Part shown: one piece after another, positions 21,220-34,172 of the stretch
Numbering within the stretch: position 1 is the first letter of the stretch
Layout: every line of letters starts with the position of its first letter
NCBI GenBank assembly: GCA_016806645.1
Contig: JACSYO010002159.1
Span: 9,818,501-9,882,500 of the forward strand
Direction of reading: 5' to 3'
DNA: 64,000 nt
DNA from: Ophiodon elongatus
Lineage: Eukaryota; Chordata; Actinopteri; Perciformes; Hexagrammidae
Made by a program: the position numbers and the translations under genes
The notes under the pieces: model-generated
What the model saw: the letters and a program-made list of their open reading frames with translations, nothing else
Database searches by the model: none
Told to the model about the DNA's origin: nothing

Positions 21220-24200
21220 TTAGGATTGACTTTTGTTCATTAAATGTTTCTTGGTGTTTTTCTCTGGCTTAAACAATATGATGAAACACTTTGGTACAAA
21301 TATACACAATATGAGTCCAAAACTGGAGGCAAGAATGGCAAATATCTCCACAGCCACAGTCAATTTACCAGGAGAACTGACATATGCTGGGATAAAGGTG
21401 ACCCAGACTGCACAGAATATCAGCATGCTGAAGGTGATAAGCTTGGCTTCATTAAAATTATCAGGTAGTTTCCGGGCTAGGACAGCTAACACAAAGCAAA
21501 AGACAGCCAGCAGACCGATGTACCCGAGCACAGCCCAGAACCCAATAGCTGAGCCTAATGCACACTCCAGGATGATTCTCTCCTTGTACGTGGTTAGGTT
21601 TTTCCTTGGAAAAGGAGGACTAAGAACCAACCAAAGAGTACATATTATAACTTGAATGAAAGTGAAAAACACTACAGTCATTCTTTGCTGTGGAGGACCA
21701 AACCATTTCATAACATTAGGACCTGGGAGAGTGGCTTTGAATGCCATTAACACAACTATTGTTTTTCCAAGAACACAAGACATACAGAGTACGAAGGTGA
21801 TCCCAAACGCTGTGTGGCGCAGCATGCAGGACCACTCAGAGGGCGCTCCAATGAAAGTTAATGAGCATAAGAAAGAGAGAGTCAGAGAAAAGAGCAGCAG
21901 GAAGCTCAGCTCAGAGTTGTTGGCTCTGACAATCGGGGATGTCCTGTGACGGTGGAACACAGCCGCTGTTATAATGGCAAGACAGGCACCACCAACTGAG
22001 AATGCAGCCAGGATGATTCCTAGTGCCTCATTGAAGGAAAGAAACTCTACAGGCTTGGGGAGACAAGTGTCTCTCTTTGCATTCGGCCATAATTCCTTGG
22101 GGCAAGGGAAACAATCAGGGGAATCTGAAAAAATACAACAAAAAATGGCTTTTCGCAATCGTAGTCGATTATTGATTTTGTGTAGTAGATATGTTTTTGG
22201 AGAAACAATACCTGTAGCATTGCTGATCTCCCCCTCAGGACACGGTATACAATCATAACAGCAGATGGGTTTTCCTTTCTGCAGCAATTTACGAGATCCT
22301 TCAGGACAGCTGTCAGTGCACACTGACACAGTCACCTGGCAAATAGATACAAACAAACTCACACATATTCAGGTGTGCTTCAAAGCTCTGAGGAGTAAAG
22401 AATATGATCAGATTATTTTCAAATCGTCTAAAAACAATAATAGCATGTCAATATGTGTACATATATATTCTGTAAATGCAACTGCTGGTGGAAAAAATGC
22501 ATTCTAAAGTACAGCTAAAGTAAAAATCATTCTTCAGCAGTCTGGATTGGACAAAGCAAGCAGTTATCTTCCAACGTTACAGTCTTCTTGTCCAAAGACC
22601 TGTTTTTTGTTTCTATTCCTGTACCATAACTGATTTAGGGAACATACTATAAAGTTGGATGTCTGACTGAAAATGCTGTAACTTGTGAACAGATCTCTTC
22701 ACAGCCTGTATAGACTGGAGGAACAGGGACCAAAAACACATATCACCAAATCTGAAAATGGAATATGTTATAATATGAATTTTGGGCTCCCTACTTGTGA
22801 TCCACCCTCCACCCAGGTGATGTTCCTATTGATACGGAATTCCTGGCCCACCGGCAGTGATGCATCGTAGTGCCCCACTGTCACCAACTCAATGCTGCCA
22901 CTCTCACTTTGTTGCCAGTTAATCAGCTCGTATCTGGCCACAGGATCCCCATTGGAGTCAAATGACACATCATAACCATTTTGGGAAAACTTAACTGTCT
23001 TCAACTGATTAAGAACCTGTGAGGATGAAGTAATGGAAGACAGAGAGGGGAAACAAAGAAACAATGTATAATAAAATTAATATTTCATTTTGGAAAATGT
23101 ATGGCAAAAAAAAAGGATTTTGACATATTTGTTTTTACTGACCTGTTTGGACTCTATGCTGGTGAGTTTGTCACATTGAGTTACAGAATTTGTTTCCTGA
23201 CACACTGCATTATGAATTGCATGTGCTATTGCATAAACAGCCTTATACACCATGTTAGTGATTCGGAGCTCAGATGTGTCAGTGTATGGGCTCTGGATCG
23301 TCTCTATATCTTCAGTTCCATCACACACATTCTTGTCTTTGACTGCTGCTAAAAAAATAACAAAGACACAGGAAGGTGTTTTTTATCCTTGACAATTATA
23401 TCATTCTTTCTCATGTATAATGTTCTTTTTTAGTGTTATTGAACCTGCAAAACCATACTTAGAAACTTTTGTATCTATATTATTCTATTTCACTGATAAA
23501 ACGTGTTTATTTTTCCAATACAATTCAAAACACTTTTTTGCCGACATATTTTCATCTTTTTTTTTTTTTTATTTATGTTTATTTTCAGTTTGTATGTGGC
23601 CCTAAGTTATTTTTTGGTATTTACGACCTTGTCCATGTCAGCCCATGTTGTCAGAAAAAAATATAAATTTTCCTTGAATTAGATACTGACTTGACCTGTT
23701 TAAATGTTTTTCAAACAAATAAATGAGCTATAAATCTACATCAACAAAACAGTTTATTTAGACCAACGTACATATTAACTTATTACTGATACAGCAGAGT
23801 GCCTTAACTTGACATGAAATATCTTCATATCAAGTTAGATTATTCACAGAGATGCACCTTATTTCCACTTCATGTCTATTTTCAATAACAATAGATTCCC
23901 CTTTTAAATCACTCAGGGATTGGGTTGTAAAAGAAGTTGCTTCTCCAGTCATGCAGAATGAAAACACGCAACACATACAAGACCCAACTGTGAGTGTCAG
24001 TTATGTTAAAGATCAGCCAAACTTTCTCACCTTTTCCCAGCCTGCAGTTGAATGCATCCTCCCAGAACTTAGTAAACACTGGAGAGGCAGCCACTTCAGA
24101 GGGAGAGAGATCCATCAGGAAGTCTCTCAGACCTGGGATGACGGATCGCTCTATACCAAATCCGATAGCTCCAGCACAGAAACTAAAGCTCAGCATGTCT

Positions 24201-25957
24201 GGGTCAGTTACCCAGGCCTCGCTGCCTATCCACTGGCGAGGTGGAGAGGGCTTGAGCAACAGCTCCTCCAGCAGAATCCGCAAGTCTGCAGAGGCTGTAA
24301 ATGAAACAATAACCATAGCTGTCGACCTGGAGAGAAATAAAAGTGCATTTCATTACACCACTATTAACAAAATATATTACAAAATATTTGCATATATGTA
24401 TGGAGATAGTTTAAACAGTTTTTGGTCCCACTCAATTTGCCTCTAAGGTAAGAAAATACTCTTCAATCTCATACTTTACAAAACGTTGTTGTAGATTTGT
24501 GTGCAGAAGATCAGTGTAAGCAAAGGGAACATAAGCACATAATCAGTGAATATAGAAACCTGCGGATAATGTCAGCTACTCTCTGGATCCTGCTACGTGG
24601 GTGGTACTTATAGAAAGATTCGGAATATTCCACACAGATCCCCTCTTTGTGTGCTGCGTCCAGGAAAGACGCCATGCCATTGTTTCCATAATCCGAATCC
24701 GATCGGATAGCACCTATCCAAGTCCAACCAAAGTGTTTTACCAGCTTTGCCAGCGCGTCAGCCTGGAACTGGTCACTCGGGATTGTTCTGAAGAAATTCG
24801 GGTACTGCTGCTTATCGGACAGGCATGCACAAGTTGAAAAGTAACTCACCTAAATGAACACAACAGTGTCATTATTGAACAGGAAGGACTCAAAATAGCA
24901 CTGGTCTATTAAACACATAGTTTTCAGAAATTAAAAACATTTACTTGAGGAATGTTAAAGGGGCCGATGACGCGAGACATGCTGATGGATGGCGTGGACC
25001 CAGACTCACCAATAATGGCCATCACTTTACCAGATTGCGAACAATTGTCGCCTGTGAAAAACACCGGGTCCAGTCCGCTTGAAAGCTGGAATGCCACATG
25101 CACAGCTACAGGCACAGAGGCACACGAGTCATAGACCTGATAACCGAGTTTGATGCCCGGCAGCAGCTCCGTGCTGTTGTTAATCTCCGCGAGGGCAAAG
25201 ATCATTGCGCGTGAGTTGCGCAGGTCACGGAAGTTAATGCTGTACACGGACACACACACAAACAGTTCAGTAACTGTATAAATATGGCTGCCATATGAGG
25301 ACAGTTCACAATTTTAACAGAAATACACAATACGGGAGAAGTAAACACCAAAAATCACAACACAGAATTAGATCCTAATCCAACATGCACAATAATCGTA
25401 ATGCACAGATTAATAATAGTTAGCTATTTTAAACTACATTTTTTCAGAATGTTTTCAATATAATACAAAAAATACAATACAATAAAATAGAAAAAATATA
25501 CTACAATTCTCTCCTAATTTGAGAATATAATATGTACATTTGTTTATGCCCAAACACTAATGCATTAAAATACAAAACAAAAATATAAACATTTACATGC
25601 CCACAGAGTAACATCCTCTTAGCCCCCACTTCTCCCTCTTACTAACCTTCCTGAGCATCTCAGTGGATCAGGCATGGTGGTGTAGTTATGCTTCACTCTG
25701 TGCATGTAGTAATGTATGGAGAAACTACCACCAATAACGTAGTCACCATCCATTGAGAAAGCAGGTAGACGAGTGGTACCCTGGAGCTTACATTTCACAG
25801 ATGAGGCCTCAGTGCTCACCCCAACACCAGTCCTATCCTCTGTAAGCTCAGCTCTTTGTTTCACACCATCCCCAGAACCATTCAAGACAATAACCGAGTT
25901 CAGCTCGAACAAACCCAACGACAGGATCAGGCCAATAAAGAGAGCTGAGATCTCCAT
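21220..25957 (-). CDS. OlfC/V2R-like class C GPCR, gene 4 (complete, 882 aa)
   Basis: Exons: E1 25647-25957, E2 24945-25239, E3a 24560-24849, E3b 24031-24326, E4 23143-23348, E5 22795-23016, E6 22212-22335, E7 21220-22124. Cumulative coding length is 2649 nt and every junction has GT/AG ends. The E1/E2 junction splits a Ser codon, giving SINFRDLRNSRAMIFALAEINNS. The nine cysteines of the cysteine-rich domain are all present (VCTDSC, ICCYDCIPC, DCFPC, TC). Exon 7 encodes seven hydrophobic segments, from LSFNEALGIILAAFSVGG to PKCFIILF. A minus-strand AATAAA (plus 21168-21173) lies 47 bp past the stop. Together with gene 3 it forms a recent tandem pair with a spacing of about 5.7 kb. Confidence 0.93.
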
Positions 25958-25998
25958 CCCTCAACTGTCCTCAAGTGGGCATACTGTGTTTTTACTGG

Positions 25999-26058
25999 TT
26001 TATATAGATTTTCAGACAATGCTTCCCTCCTACTGTACGTCAGCTTACTGTACGTCAG
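25999..26058 (-). promoter_or_regulatory. Promoter block of gene 4
   Basis: The TATA box is at 25999-26006 and two perfect 13-bp repeats are at 26031-26043 and 26046-26058, spaced by 2 bp. On the coding strand each repeat contains TGACGT, a cAMP-response-element-like half site. This is the best-preserved form of the block. Confidence 0.62.
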
Positions 26059-26059
26059 G

Positions 26060-26976
26060 GAGATGATGCTCTTACCCAGTGGTCTTTGATTAACTCTTGT
26101 ACGAATCTTTTTTGTGAACTATGTGTGAGCTATAATCTGCACCAAATGCCCATGTCGCTTTTCTCTTTTTAAAAGTTAACATTGTAAACACTAAATATAT
26201 ATTTAATAAAGTCATATACCATTAGACCTTTTTCTCTGTGTTTAGCTCAAATTACAGTTAAGCCGAACAAATGTAAACCATTAAGGAGTTGTTTGTTTGA
26301 TTAAATTGCATATTAAATAATGCCAACAAAGAAATATTAATATAGAAGCACTGAGTTTATTAAAAAGAAAGACATACATATTTGTAGTATCAACTTTTAC
26401 TGTACATATTCACTTTCTTCTATAGTTATAAATATAAAAGTACTTTCAATAAATTCAATTAAAATGAATAAAACATTTAATATAAAAAAAAAATTAACAT
26501 GGTGAAGACTGAGTGTGCACATCATGACCTTTGAACTAAATGTTGCTGTTGGAATATTAATGTAGTTTTTTGTCTTCATTGTATCCGTACTGAAAACACA
26601 GAGTGAGTGAATAAATGCAGTTCTGACACTGAACACAGATTGGTGCATTAATTTATGAAGTGCACATAGGTAAGCTACAGGTGATGATAATCAGGTGTGT
26701 AGAACAGTTATTTGACTATGTCAACGTGTTGGAGTAAGAGCATGTCTGGCGTGCTTACATTCTGAATTTGATTAATTGAAACAGAGATTTAATATGGACA
26801 ATGCTGTTATTTACATTATGCCAGTGAGCATACATGTCTAACTACCAACTAAATGGTTTATTTTTAGCCAACAGCACACATGTATAACAAGTTCTCCCTC
26901 TCTGCCCTCTGTGGCTTGGGTATTTTTATTAAACGTCCCTTCAATTGCCTTTTTAGTTTTCTTCAAAATTTATGTT
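26060..26976. other. Intergenic spacer between genes 4 and 5
   Basis: No gene is seen. The sequence is nearly the same as the spacers at 14640-15545, 20300-21219 and 58240-59152. A candidate polyadenylation signal for gene 5 (AATAAA, plus 26935-26940) lies about 37 bp past its stop. Confidence 0.6.
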
Positions 26977-29900
26977 TTAGGATTGACTTTTGTTCATTAA
27001 ATGTTTCTTGGTGTTTTTCTCTGGCTTAAACAATATGATGAAACACTTTGGAGCAAATATACACAATATGAGTCCAAAACTGGAGGCAAGAATGGCAAAT
27101 ATCTCCACAGCCACAGTAAATTTACCAGGAGAACTGACATATGCTGGGATAAAGGTGACCCAGACTGCACAGAATATCAGCATGCTGAAGGTGATAAGCT
27201 TGGCTTCATTAAAATTATCAGGTAGTTTCCGGGCTAGGACAGCTAACACAAAGCAAAAGACAGCCAGCAGGCCGATGTAACCGAGCACAGCCCAGAACCC
27301 AATAGCTGAGCCTAATGCACACTCCAGGATGATTCTCTCCTTGTACGTGGTTAGGTTTTTCCTTGGAAAAGGAGGACTAAGAAACAACCAAAGAGTACAT
27401 ATTATAACTTGAATGAAAGTGAAAAACACTACAGTCATTCTTTGCTGTGGTAGACCAAACCATTTCATAACATTAGGACCTGGGAGAGTGGCTTTGAATG
27501 CCATTAAAACAACTATTGTTTTTCCAAGAACACAAGACATACAGAGGACGAAGGTTATCCCAAAAGCTGTGTGCCGCATTATGCAGGACCACTCAGAGGG
27601 CGCTCCAATGAAAGTTAATGAGCATAAGAAACAGAGAGTCAGAGAGAAGAGCAGCAGGAAGCTCAGCTCAGAGTTGTTGGCTCTGACAATCGGGGATGTC
27701 CTGTGACGGTGGAACACAGCCGCTGTTATCATGGCAAGACAGGCACCACCAACTGAGAATGCAGCCAGGATGATTCCTAGGGCCTCATTGAAGGAAAGGA
27801 AATCTACAGGCTTGGGGAGACAAGTGTCTCTCTTTGCATTAGGCCAAAATTCCATGGGGCAAGGGAAACAATCAGGGGAATCTAAAAAAAATAAAAAATA
27901 AATGGCTTTTAGCAGTCGTAGTCGATTATTGATGTTGTGTAGTAGATGCATTCTGAGAAACAATACCTGTAGCATTGCTGATCTCCCCCTCAGGACAGGG
28001 TATACAATCATAACAGCAGATGGGTTTTCCTTTCTGTAGCACTTTACGAGTTCCTGCAGGACAGCTGTCAGTGCACACTGACACAGGCACCTGGCAAATA
28101 GATACAAATAAACTCACACATATGCAGGTGTGTTTCAAATTTCTGAGGATTAAAGGATAGGTTCAGATTATTTTCAAATGGGTCTAAAAACAATACTAGC
28201 ATGTGAATATGTGTACATGTGTTCTGTCAATGCAACTGCTGGTGGAAAAAAATCCACAATTGTGTAAAAAATGCATTCTAAAGTTCAGCTGAAGAAGAAA
28301 TGAGGCTTTAGCAGTCTGGATTTGACAAAGCAAGCAGTTATCTTCCAAAGTTACAGTATTTTTGTACAAAGTCCTGTTTTTTGTTTCTATTCCTGCAACG
28401 CAACTCAGTAAGGGAATATTTTTGTTGAAATTAACAAGTGGGATGTCAGACTGAAAATGCTGTAACTTGAGAACAGATCTCTTCACAGCCTGTATGGACT
28501 GGAGGAACAGGGACCAAAAACATATATCACAAAATTTGAAAGTGGAATATGTTATAATATGAATTTTGGGCTCCCTACTTGTGTGCCACCCTCCACCCAG
28601 GTGATGTTCCTATTGACACGGAATTCCTGGCCCACCGGCAGTGATGCATCATAGTGCCCCACTGTCACCAACTCAATGCTGCCACTCTCACTTTGTTGCC
28701 AGTTAATCAGCTCGTATGTGGCCACAGGATCCCCGTTGGAGTCAAATGACACATCATAACCATTTTGGGAAAATTTTACTTTCTTCAATTTAGTGAGAAC
28801 CTGTGAGGATGAAGTAATGGAAGACAGAGAGGGGGAGAAATGAAACAATGTATGACAAAATGCTTATTTAATTTAGGAAAAGGCACAGTATAGCAAAAAA
28901 AAAGGACATTCGGATTTTGACATATTTGTTTTTACTGACCTGTTTTGACTCTATGCTGGTGAGTTTGTCACATTGAGTTACAGAATTTGTTTCCTGACAC
29001 ACTGCATTATGAATTGCATGTGCTATTGCGTAAACAGCCTTATACACCATGTTAGTGATTCGGAGCTGAGATGTGTCAGTGTACGGGCTCTGGATCGTCT
29101 CTATGTCTTCAGTTCCATCACACGCATTCTTGTCTGTGACTGCTGATGAAAAACACACAAAGACACGTGAAAGTATTTTTTAGCCTTGACAATTATATCA
29201 TTCTTTTTCAAGTCTAATGTTCTTTTTTTGTTTCATTTAACCTGAAAAACCTGTCTTAAAAACTATTGTATCTATATTCTTCTAATTCACTCATTAAAAC
29301 ATGTATTTATGTTCTATTACAATTCAAAACACATGTTCGCCAAGATGTCTTTTACTTGTGGTTATTTTTTACCTTGTGTATATCAGCTAATTTTGCCAGT
29401 AAATTAATTTTTTTCCTTCAATTGGATTCTGATTTGACCCGTTTAAATGTCTTTCAAACGAATTAATTATATATAAATTCACGTCACTATAACAGTATAT
29501 TTAGACCAATGTAAATATTTACAAATTACTGATATATACTAGTAAGTACAATTTGATTTGACTTTCTATATTGTGGTGTCCTAAAGACCATCTATATATT
29601 GTGTGCTTGTGTTCAGGACTTTAGGGTCTTCATCTCATCCAAGACAGCAGAGTGCCTTAACTTGACCTGAAAGATCCTCATATCAAGTTTGATTATTTAC
29701 AGAGATGCACCTTATTTCCACTTCATGTCTTTGTTCAATAACAATAGATTTCCCTTTAAATCACTCAGGGCTTGGCTTGTTAAAGCAGCTGCTTCAACAA
29801 TCATGCATAATAAAAACACACAACACATACAAGACCCAACTGTGAGTGTCAGTTATGTTAAAGATCAGCCAAACCTTCTCACCTTTTCCCAGCCTGCAGT

Positions 29901-31849
29901 TGAATGCATCCTCCCAGAACTCAGTAAGCACTGGAGAGGCAGCCACTTTAGAAGGAGAGAGATCCAGCAGGAAGTCTCTCAGACCTGGGATGACGGATCG
30001 CTCAATGCTAAATCCGACTGCTCCAGCACAGAAACTGAACCTCAGCATGTCTGGGTCAGTTACCCAGGACTCACTGCCTATCCACTGGCGAGGTGGAGAG
30101 GGCTTGAGCGACAGCTCCTCCAGCAGAATCCTGAAGTCTCCAGGGGATGTAAATGCCACAATAACCATAGCTGTCGACCTGGAGAGAAATAACATTGCAT
30201 TGTATTATACCAATATGAAAGAAATATATACAAACATATTTGTATACATGTATGGAGATAGTTTATAAAGTTGTTGGTGTCACTGAGTATTTTCATGACA
30301 AAAATCATTAACAAATACACGTCACGTCACGTCACTTTTCCAACTAACCTCTAAGGTGATAAAATACTCGTCTATCTCATAGTTTAAAAAACATTGTTGT
30401 AGATGTGTGAGCAGAAGATCAGTGTGATCACAGGGAATATAAGCAGATAATCAGTGAATGTAAAAACCTGCGGATAATGTCTGCTACTCTCTGGATCCTG
30501 CTAAGTGGGTGGTTCCGATAGAGAGATTCAGAATACTCCACACAGATCCCCTCTTTGTGTGCCGCGTCCAGGAAAGACGCCATGCCATTGTTTCCATAAT
30601 CCGAATCCGATCGGATAGCACCTATCCAAGTCCAACCAAAGTGTTTTACCAGCTTTGCCAGCGCGTCAGCCTGGAACTGGTCACTCGGGATTGTTCTGAA
30701 GAAATTTGGATACTGCTGCTTATTGGACAGGCATGCACAAGTGGCAAAGTAACTGACCTAAATGAACATAACAGTGTAATTATTTAAAAAGACGGACAAA
30801 AAAATAGCACTGGTCTATCAAAACACATTGTTTGCATTAATTCAAAAATATTTACTTGAAGAATGTTAAAGGGCCCGATGGCGTGAGAAATGCTGATGGA
30901 TGGTGTGGACCCAGACTCACCAACAATGGCCATCACTTTACCAGATTGCAAACAATTGTCACCGGTGTAAAACATCGGGTCCAGGCCGCTTGAAAGCTGG
31001 AATGCAACATGCACAGCTACAGGCACAGAGGCGCACGAGTCGTAGATCTGATAACCGAGTTTGATGCCCGGCAGCAGCTCCGTGCTGTTGTTAATCTCCT
31101 CAATGGCGAAAATCATAGCGCGTGAGAAGCGCAGTTCACGGGAGTTAATGCTGTACACGGATACATACACATTTGACTAACTGTAAAAATATGGCCTTCA
31201 TATGAGAATAATTCACAATCTTATCAAAAATATATAATATGGGAGAAGTGAACACCAAAAATCAAAACACAGAATTAGATATCAATCCAACATGCACAAT
31301 AATCTTAATGCACTGATTAACAAAAGTTAGCTATTTTAAACTCTAATGTTAGGTTTCATAATGTTTTCAATTAACAAATACCAAAATAATCTACGACAAA
31401 TCTCTCCTTTTTCATGAATAAAATATGTACAGCTTTTATGCCCAAATATTAATGCATTAAAATGTTTTAAACGTATGTAAACATTTCCATCCCCACAGAG
31501 TAACATCCTCTTAACCCCCACATCTTCCTCTTACTAACCTCCCTGAGCATCTTAGTGGATCAGGCATGGTGGTGTAGTTATGCTTCACTGTGTGCATGTT
31601 GTAATGTATGGAGAAAACACCACCAATAACGTAATCACCATCCATTGGGAAAACAGGTAGACGAGTGGTACCCTGGAGCTTACATTTCACAGATAAGGCC
31701 TCAGTGCTGACCCCAACACCAGTCCTATTCTCTGTAAGCCCAGCCCTTTTTTTCACACCATCCCCAGATCCATCAAAGACAAGAGCTGAGTTCAGTTCAC
31801 ACAAACCCAACGATAGGATCAGGCCAATAAAGAGAGCTGAGATCTCCAT
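26977..31849 (-). CDS. OlfC/V2R-like class C GPCR, gene 5 (complete, 881 aa)
   Basis: Exons: E1 31539-31849, E2 30856-31150, E3a 30468-30757, E3b 29883-30178, E4 28940-29142, E5 28579-28800, E6 27967-28090, E7 26977-27881. E4 is 203 nt: the usual acceptor TTTTTAG is changed to TTTCATC, and the next in-frame AG (CATCAG|CAGTC) is used, removing one residue without a frameshift. All other exons have array-standard length. Distinct residues include INSRELRFSRAMIFAIEEINNS in exon 2, PMEFWPNAK in exon 7, and SEWSCIMRHTAF with WLFLSPPFP between helices. Its 3' half is nearly identical to parts of genes 7 and 9. The promoter is split by a solo LTR, so expression may be altered. Confidence 0.91.
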
Positions 31850-31890
31850 CCCTCAACTGTCCTCAAGTGGGCATACTGTGTTTTTACTGG

Positions 31891-31935
31891 TTTATATAGA
31901 TTTTCAGACAATGATTCCCTCCTACTGTACGTCAG
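31891..31935 (-). promoter_or_regulatory. Proximal promoter of gene 5, truncated by an LTR insertion
   Basis: The TATA box (31891-31898) and the proximal 13-bp repeat (31923-31935) are intact. The distal repeat has been moved to 32408-32420 (with one change, GTACGCCAG) by the 465-bp solo LTR. Confidence 0.65.
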
Positions 31936-31968
31936 TGTCACGCCTGTTCTTCCCTGTGTATGTGTGTA

Positions 31969-32054
<86 letters not shown>

Positions 32055-32400
32055 GGGCATGGCTCCGACCTAGTCTCCTCCCTGCTTCCTCCTGATGACA
32101 ACTCACCTCACCTGCCGAGTCAACCCACCTGCCTTCCATCAATTCATCACCCAAGAGTGTATCTACCCCGGCTCTTCATCCACTTTTCACCAGATCGTTG
32201 CTACACTTCAGTGTTTGGATCATCTTCCCAGTTCCCCATTCTGCCTACCCTACCCTGCCCTTCCTTGTCCTGCCCGGTTTTCACCCTCGCCCACCTGTCT
32301 CCGGTTTTCCCCTTGGTGTCCTCCCGGAAATAAAGAAAACCTTAAACTCACGCACTCTGGTCTGTGTCTGCATCTGGGTCCGCCACCATACCCCGTGACA
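31936..32400. mobile_element. Solo LTR (LTR retrotransposon remnant) with 5-bp target duplication
   Basis: The insertion is absent from all other genes of the array at the same position, so its ends are exact. It starts TGTCACG and ends CGTGACA, as LTRs start TG and end CA. It is flanked by GTCAG (31931-31935) and GTTAG (32401-32405), a 5-bp target duplication with one later change. An AATAAA lies near 32330. No internal coding region is present, so it arose by LTR-LTR recombination or is a short non-autonomous element. Its family is probably gypsy, by target-site length and ends. Confidence 0.8.
31962..32051. repeat. (TG)n microsatellite inside the solo LTR
   Basis: This is a run of TG dinucleotides with two short interruptions (TTTG). 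It is open on both strands as meaningless reading frames (Cys-Val on plus, Thr-His on minus). Copy number is likely variable. Confidence 0.9.
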
Positions 32401-32407
32401 GTTAGCT

Positions 32408-32670
32408 TACTGTACGCCAGAGGGAAGGATGCTCTTACCCAGTGGTCTTTGATTAACTCTTTTGCAAATCTTTTTTGTGACCTGTGTGTACAATTTAATT
32501 TGCACTAAGTCTCTTTTCTCTTCTTGTAAAGTTACCATTGTAAACATTAATACATTCTTAATTAAGTCATACTCTTCCACCTTTTTTTATGTGTTTAGCT
32601 CATATTACAGTTAAGCCTAACAAATGTCCACCACTAATGAGTTGTTTATTTGGGTAAATTGCATGTTAAA
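32408..32670 (-). promoter_or_regulatory. Displaced distal promoter repeat and upstream flank of gene 5
   Basis: The distal 13-bp repeat, in the form TACTGTACGCCAG, is at 32408-32420. The sequence beyond it matches the upstream flank of other genes up to GCATGTTAAA at 32670. Confidence 0.5.
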
Positions 32671-33489
32671 CCCGACGGCCCCACGTGTGGGGCCGAGGGG
32701 TACAACTTGATAAAAACTTCGGGGTTCCCCCTGGAAGAGAAGTCACTAATCAAGAAATAATATAATAATGTCAGAATAACAAAACAAATCCGGGCTACAA
32801 GCTCATGTAAGCCATTTTTACATGCTCCAAACACAACTAAACAAGACCAACCAAATGCATAACCAAATATTCATATCTCGCCAGCGATTGGACTTGCTGA
32901 CCATATGTCTCCCTTGCTCGAGTTAGCTTTTTGCTACATAGGCTTGCGACCACGCAAACGAACGCTAACAAGATAGGGATTCTGCACATACCGCTCAAAT
33001 CCATATAAACCACAGCCTCAGTGATCTCTGAGCCAAAGAACACCAGCCTCAGACAATTATGAAACAGCGACATAAGTTAAAAAGCTCCTTACCTCATCAT
33101 GAAACGCTGTAGAAACATAACAATTACGCTTATCCTAGACTGAACTAAGCACAAAGGAAGCAATGAAAAAAAAAAAGCAAAATAAGCTTCTGTTCAATTT
33201 ACATATGGTAACCACCTATCCTATTGCCCAAACACATTAGCATCTGCTTGGCCTGACTAACTCTTATTGGCTAAATAACGCTGTCTATCACATTTTGGCC
33301 GGCTTCCCTCTATTCTCCTATCTCTGAGAGTTAAGATGAGGTCTCACTCTGCTCTGTGAGGCGTTCACAGAAAAAATAACAGACCTTTTTACTTTCCAGA
33401 ACTCTGATTTGAACAAATATATGCATTTTATAGAGATTTTATAGAGATTTCAGAGCAAAAAACATTATTTTAGTTTGGCTTTGTGTATG
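32671..33489. mobile_element. Unclassified insertion of about 0.8 kb between genes 5 and 6
   Basis: Spacer homology breaks after GCATGTTAAA (32670) and resumes with TAATGCCAACA (33490). The insert begins with a GC-rich perfect hairpin (CGGCCCCAC-GT-GTGGGGCCG, 32677-32696). It also has a short minus-strand frame (32837-33073) with a hydrophobic stretch, and a poly-A tract near 33167. No terminal inverted repeats or target duplication were recognised, and no family is assigned. The short frame has no recognisable domain and is not called as a gene. Confidence 0.55.
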
Positions 33490-34172
33490 ATAATGCCAAC
33501 ACAGATATATGAATAAAGAAGCACTACGTTTATAAGGGAGAAAGAAACACATTTATATTATTATTTTTTACGATACTTATTCACTTTCTTCTATATTTTC
33601 AGGTAGTCATGAAACAAAATGTGAAATAAGACAAAAAACATTTTAAAAGAACTTTTACAAAATTATATTAAAATTCATAAAACAAGGAATGTAAAAAAAA
33701 GTAAACTGTAAATGTTTAGATAAACAAGATGAAGACTGAATGTGCACATCATGAGCTTTTTACTGAATTTTGCTGTTGGAGCCATAATGTAGTTTTTTGT
33801 CTTTATTGTATCCTGACTGAAAACAGAGTATACATACATGCAGTTCTTACATTGAAAACAGATTGGAGCATTAATTTATTAAGTGCACATAGGTAAGCTA
33901 CAGGTGATGAGAATCAGGTTTGTAGAACAGGTCTTTGACTATGTCAACGTGTTGGACTAACAGCATGGCTGGCGTGCTTATATTCTGAATTTGATGAATT
34001 GAAACAGAGATTTAATATGGACAATGCTGTTATTTACATTATGCAAGTGAGCATATACTGTAAGTCAAACTACCATCTGAACAAATGCTCCCTGTTTGCC
34101 CTCTGTGGCTTAGGTGCTTGAATTAAAAGTATTTTCAATTGTCACCTTAGTTTTTTCAAAACATCAGATGTT
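33490..34172. other. Intergenic spacer downstream of gene 6
   Basis: This AT-rich spacer is diverged but alignable to the other array spacers. No gene is seen. Confidence 0.5.

Noticed and set aside
31665..32333. 222-codon plus-strand frame across exon 1, the promoter and the TG repeat
   Set aside because: It is antisense exon sequence joined to a dinucleotide run and LTR sequence, without a coherent protein.
32837..33073. 78-codon minus-strand frame with a possible signal peptide
   Set aside because: No family recognised, no conserved copy elsewhere in the window, and it lies in an insertion; recorded only as part of that insertion.
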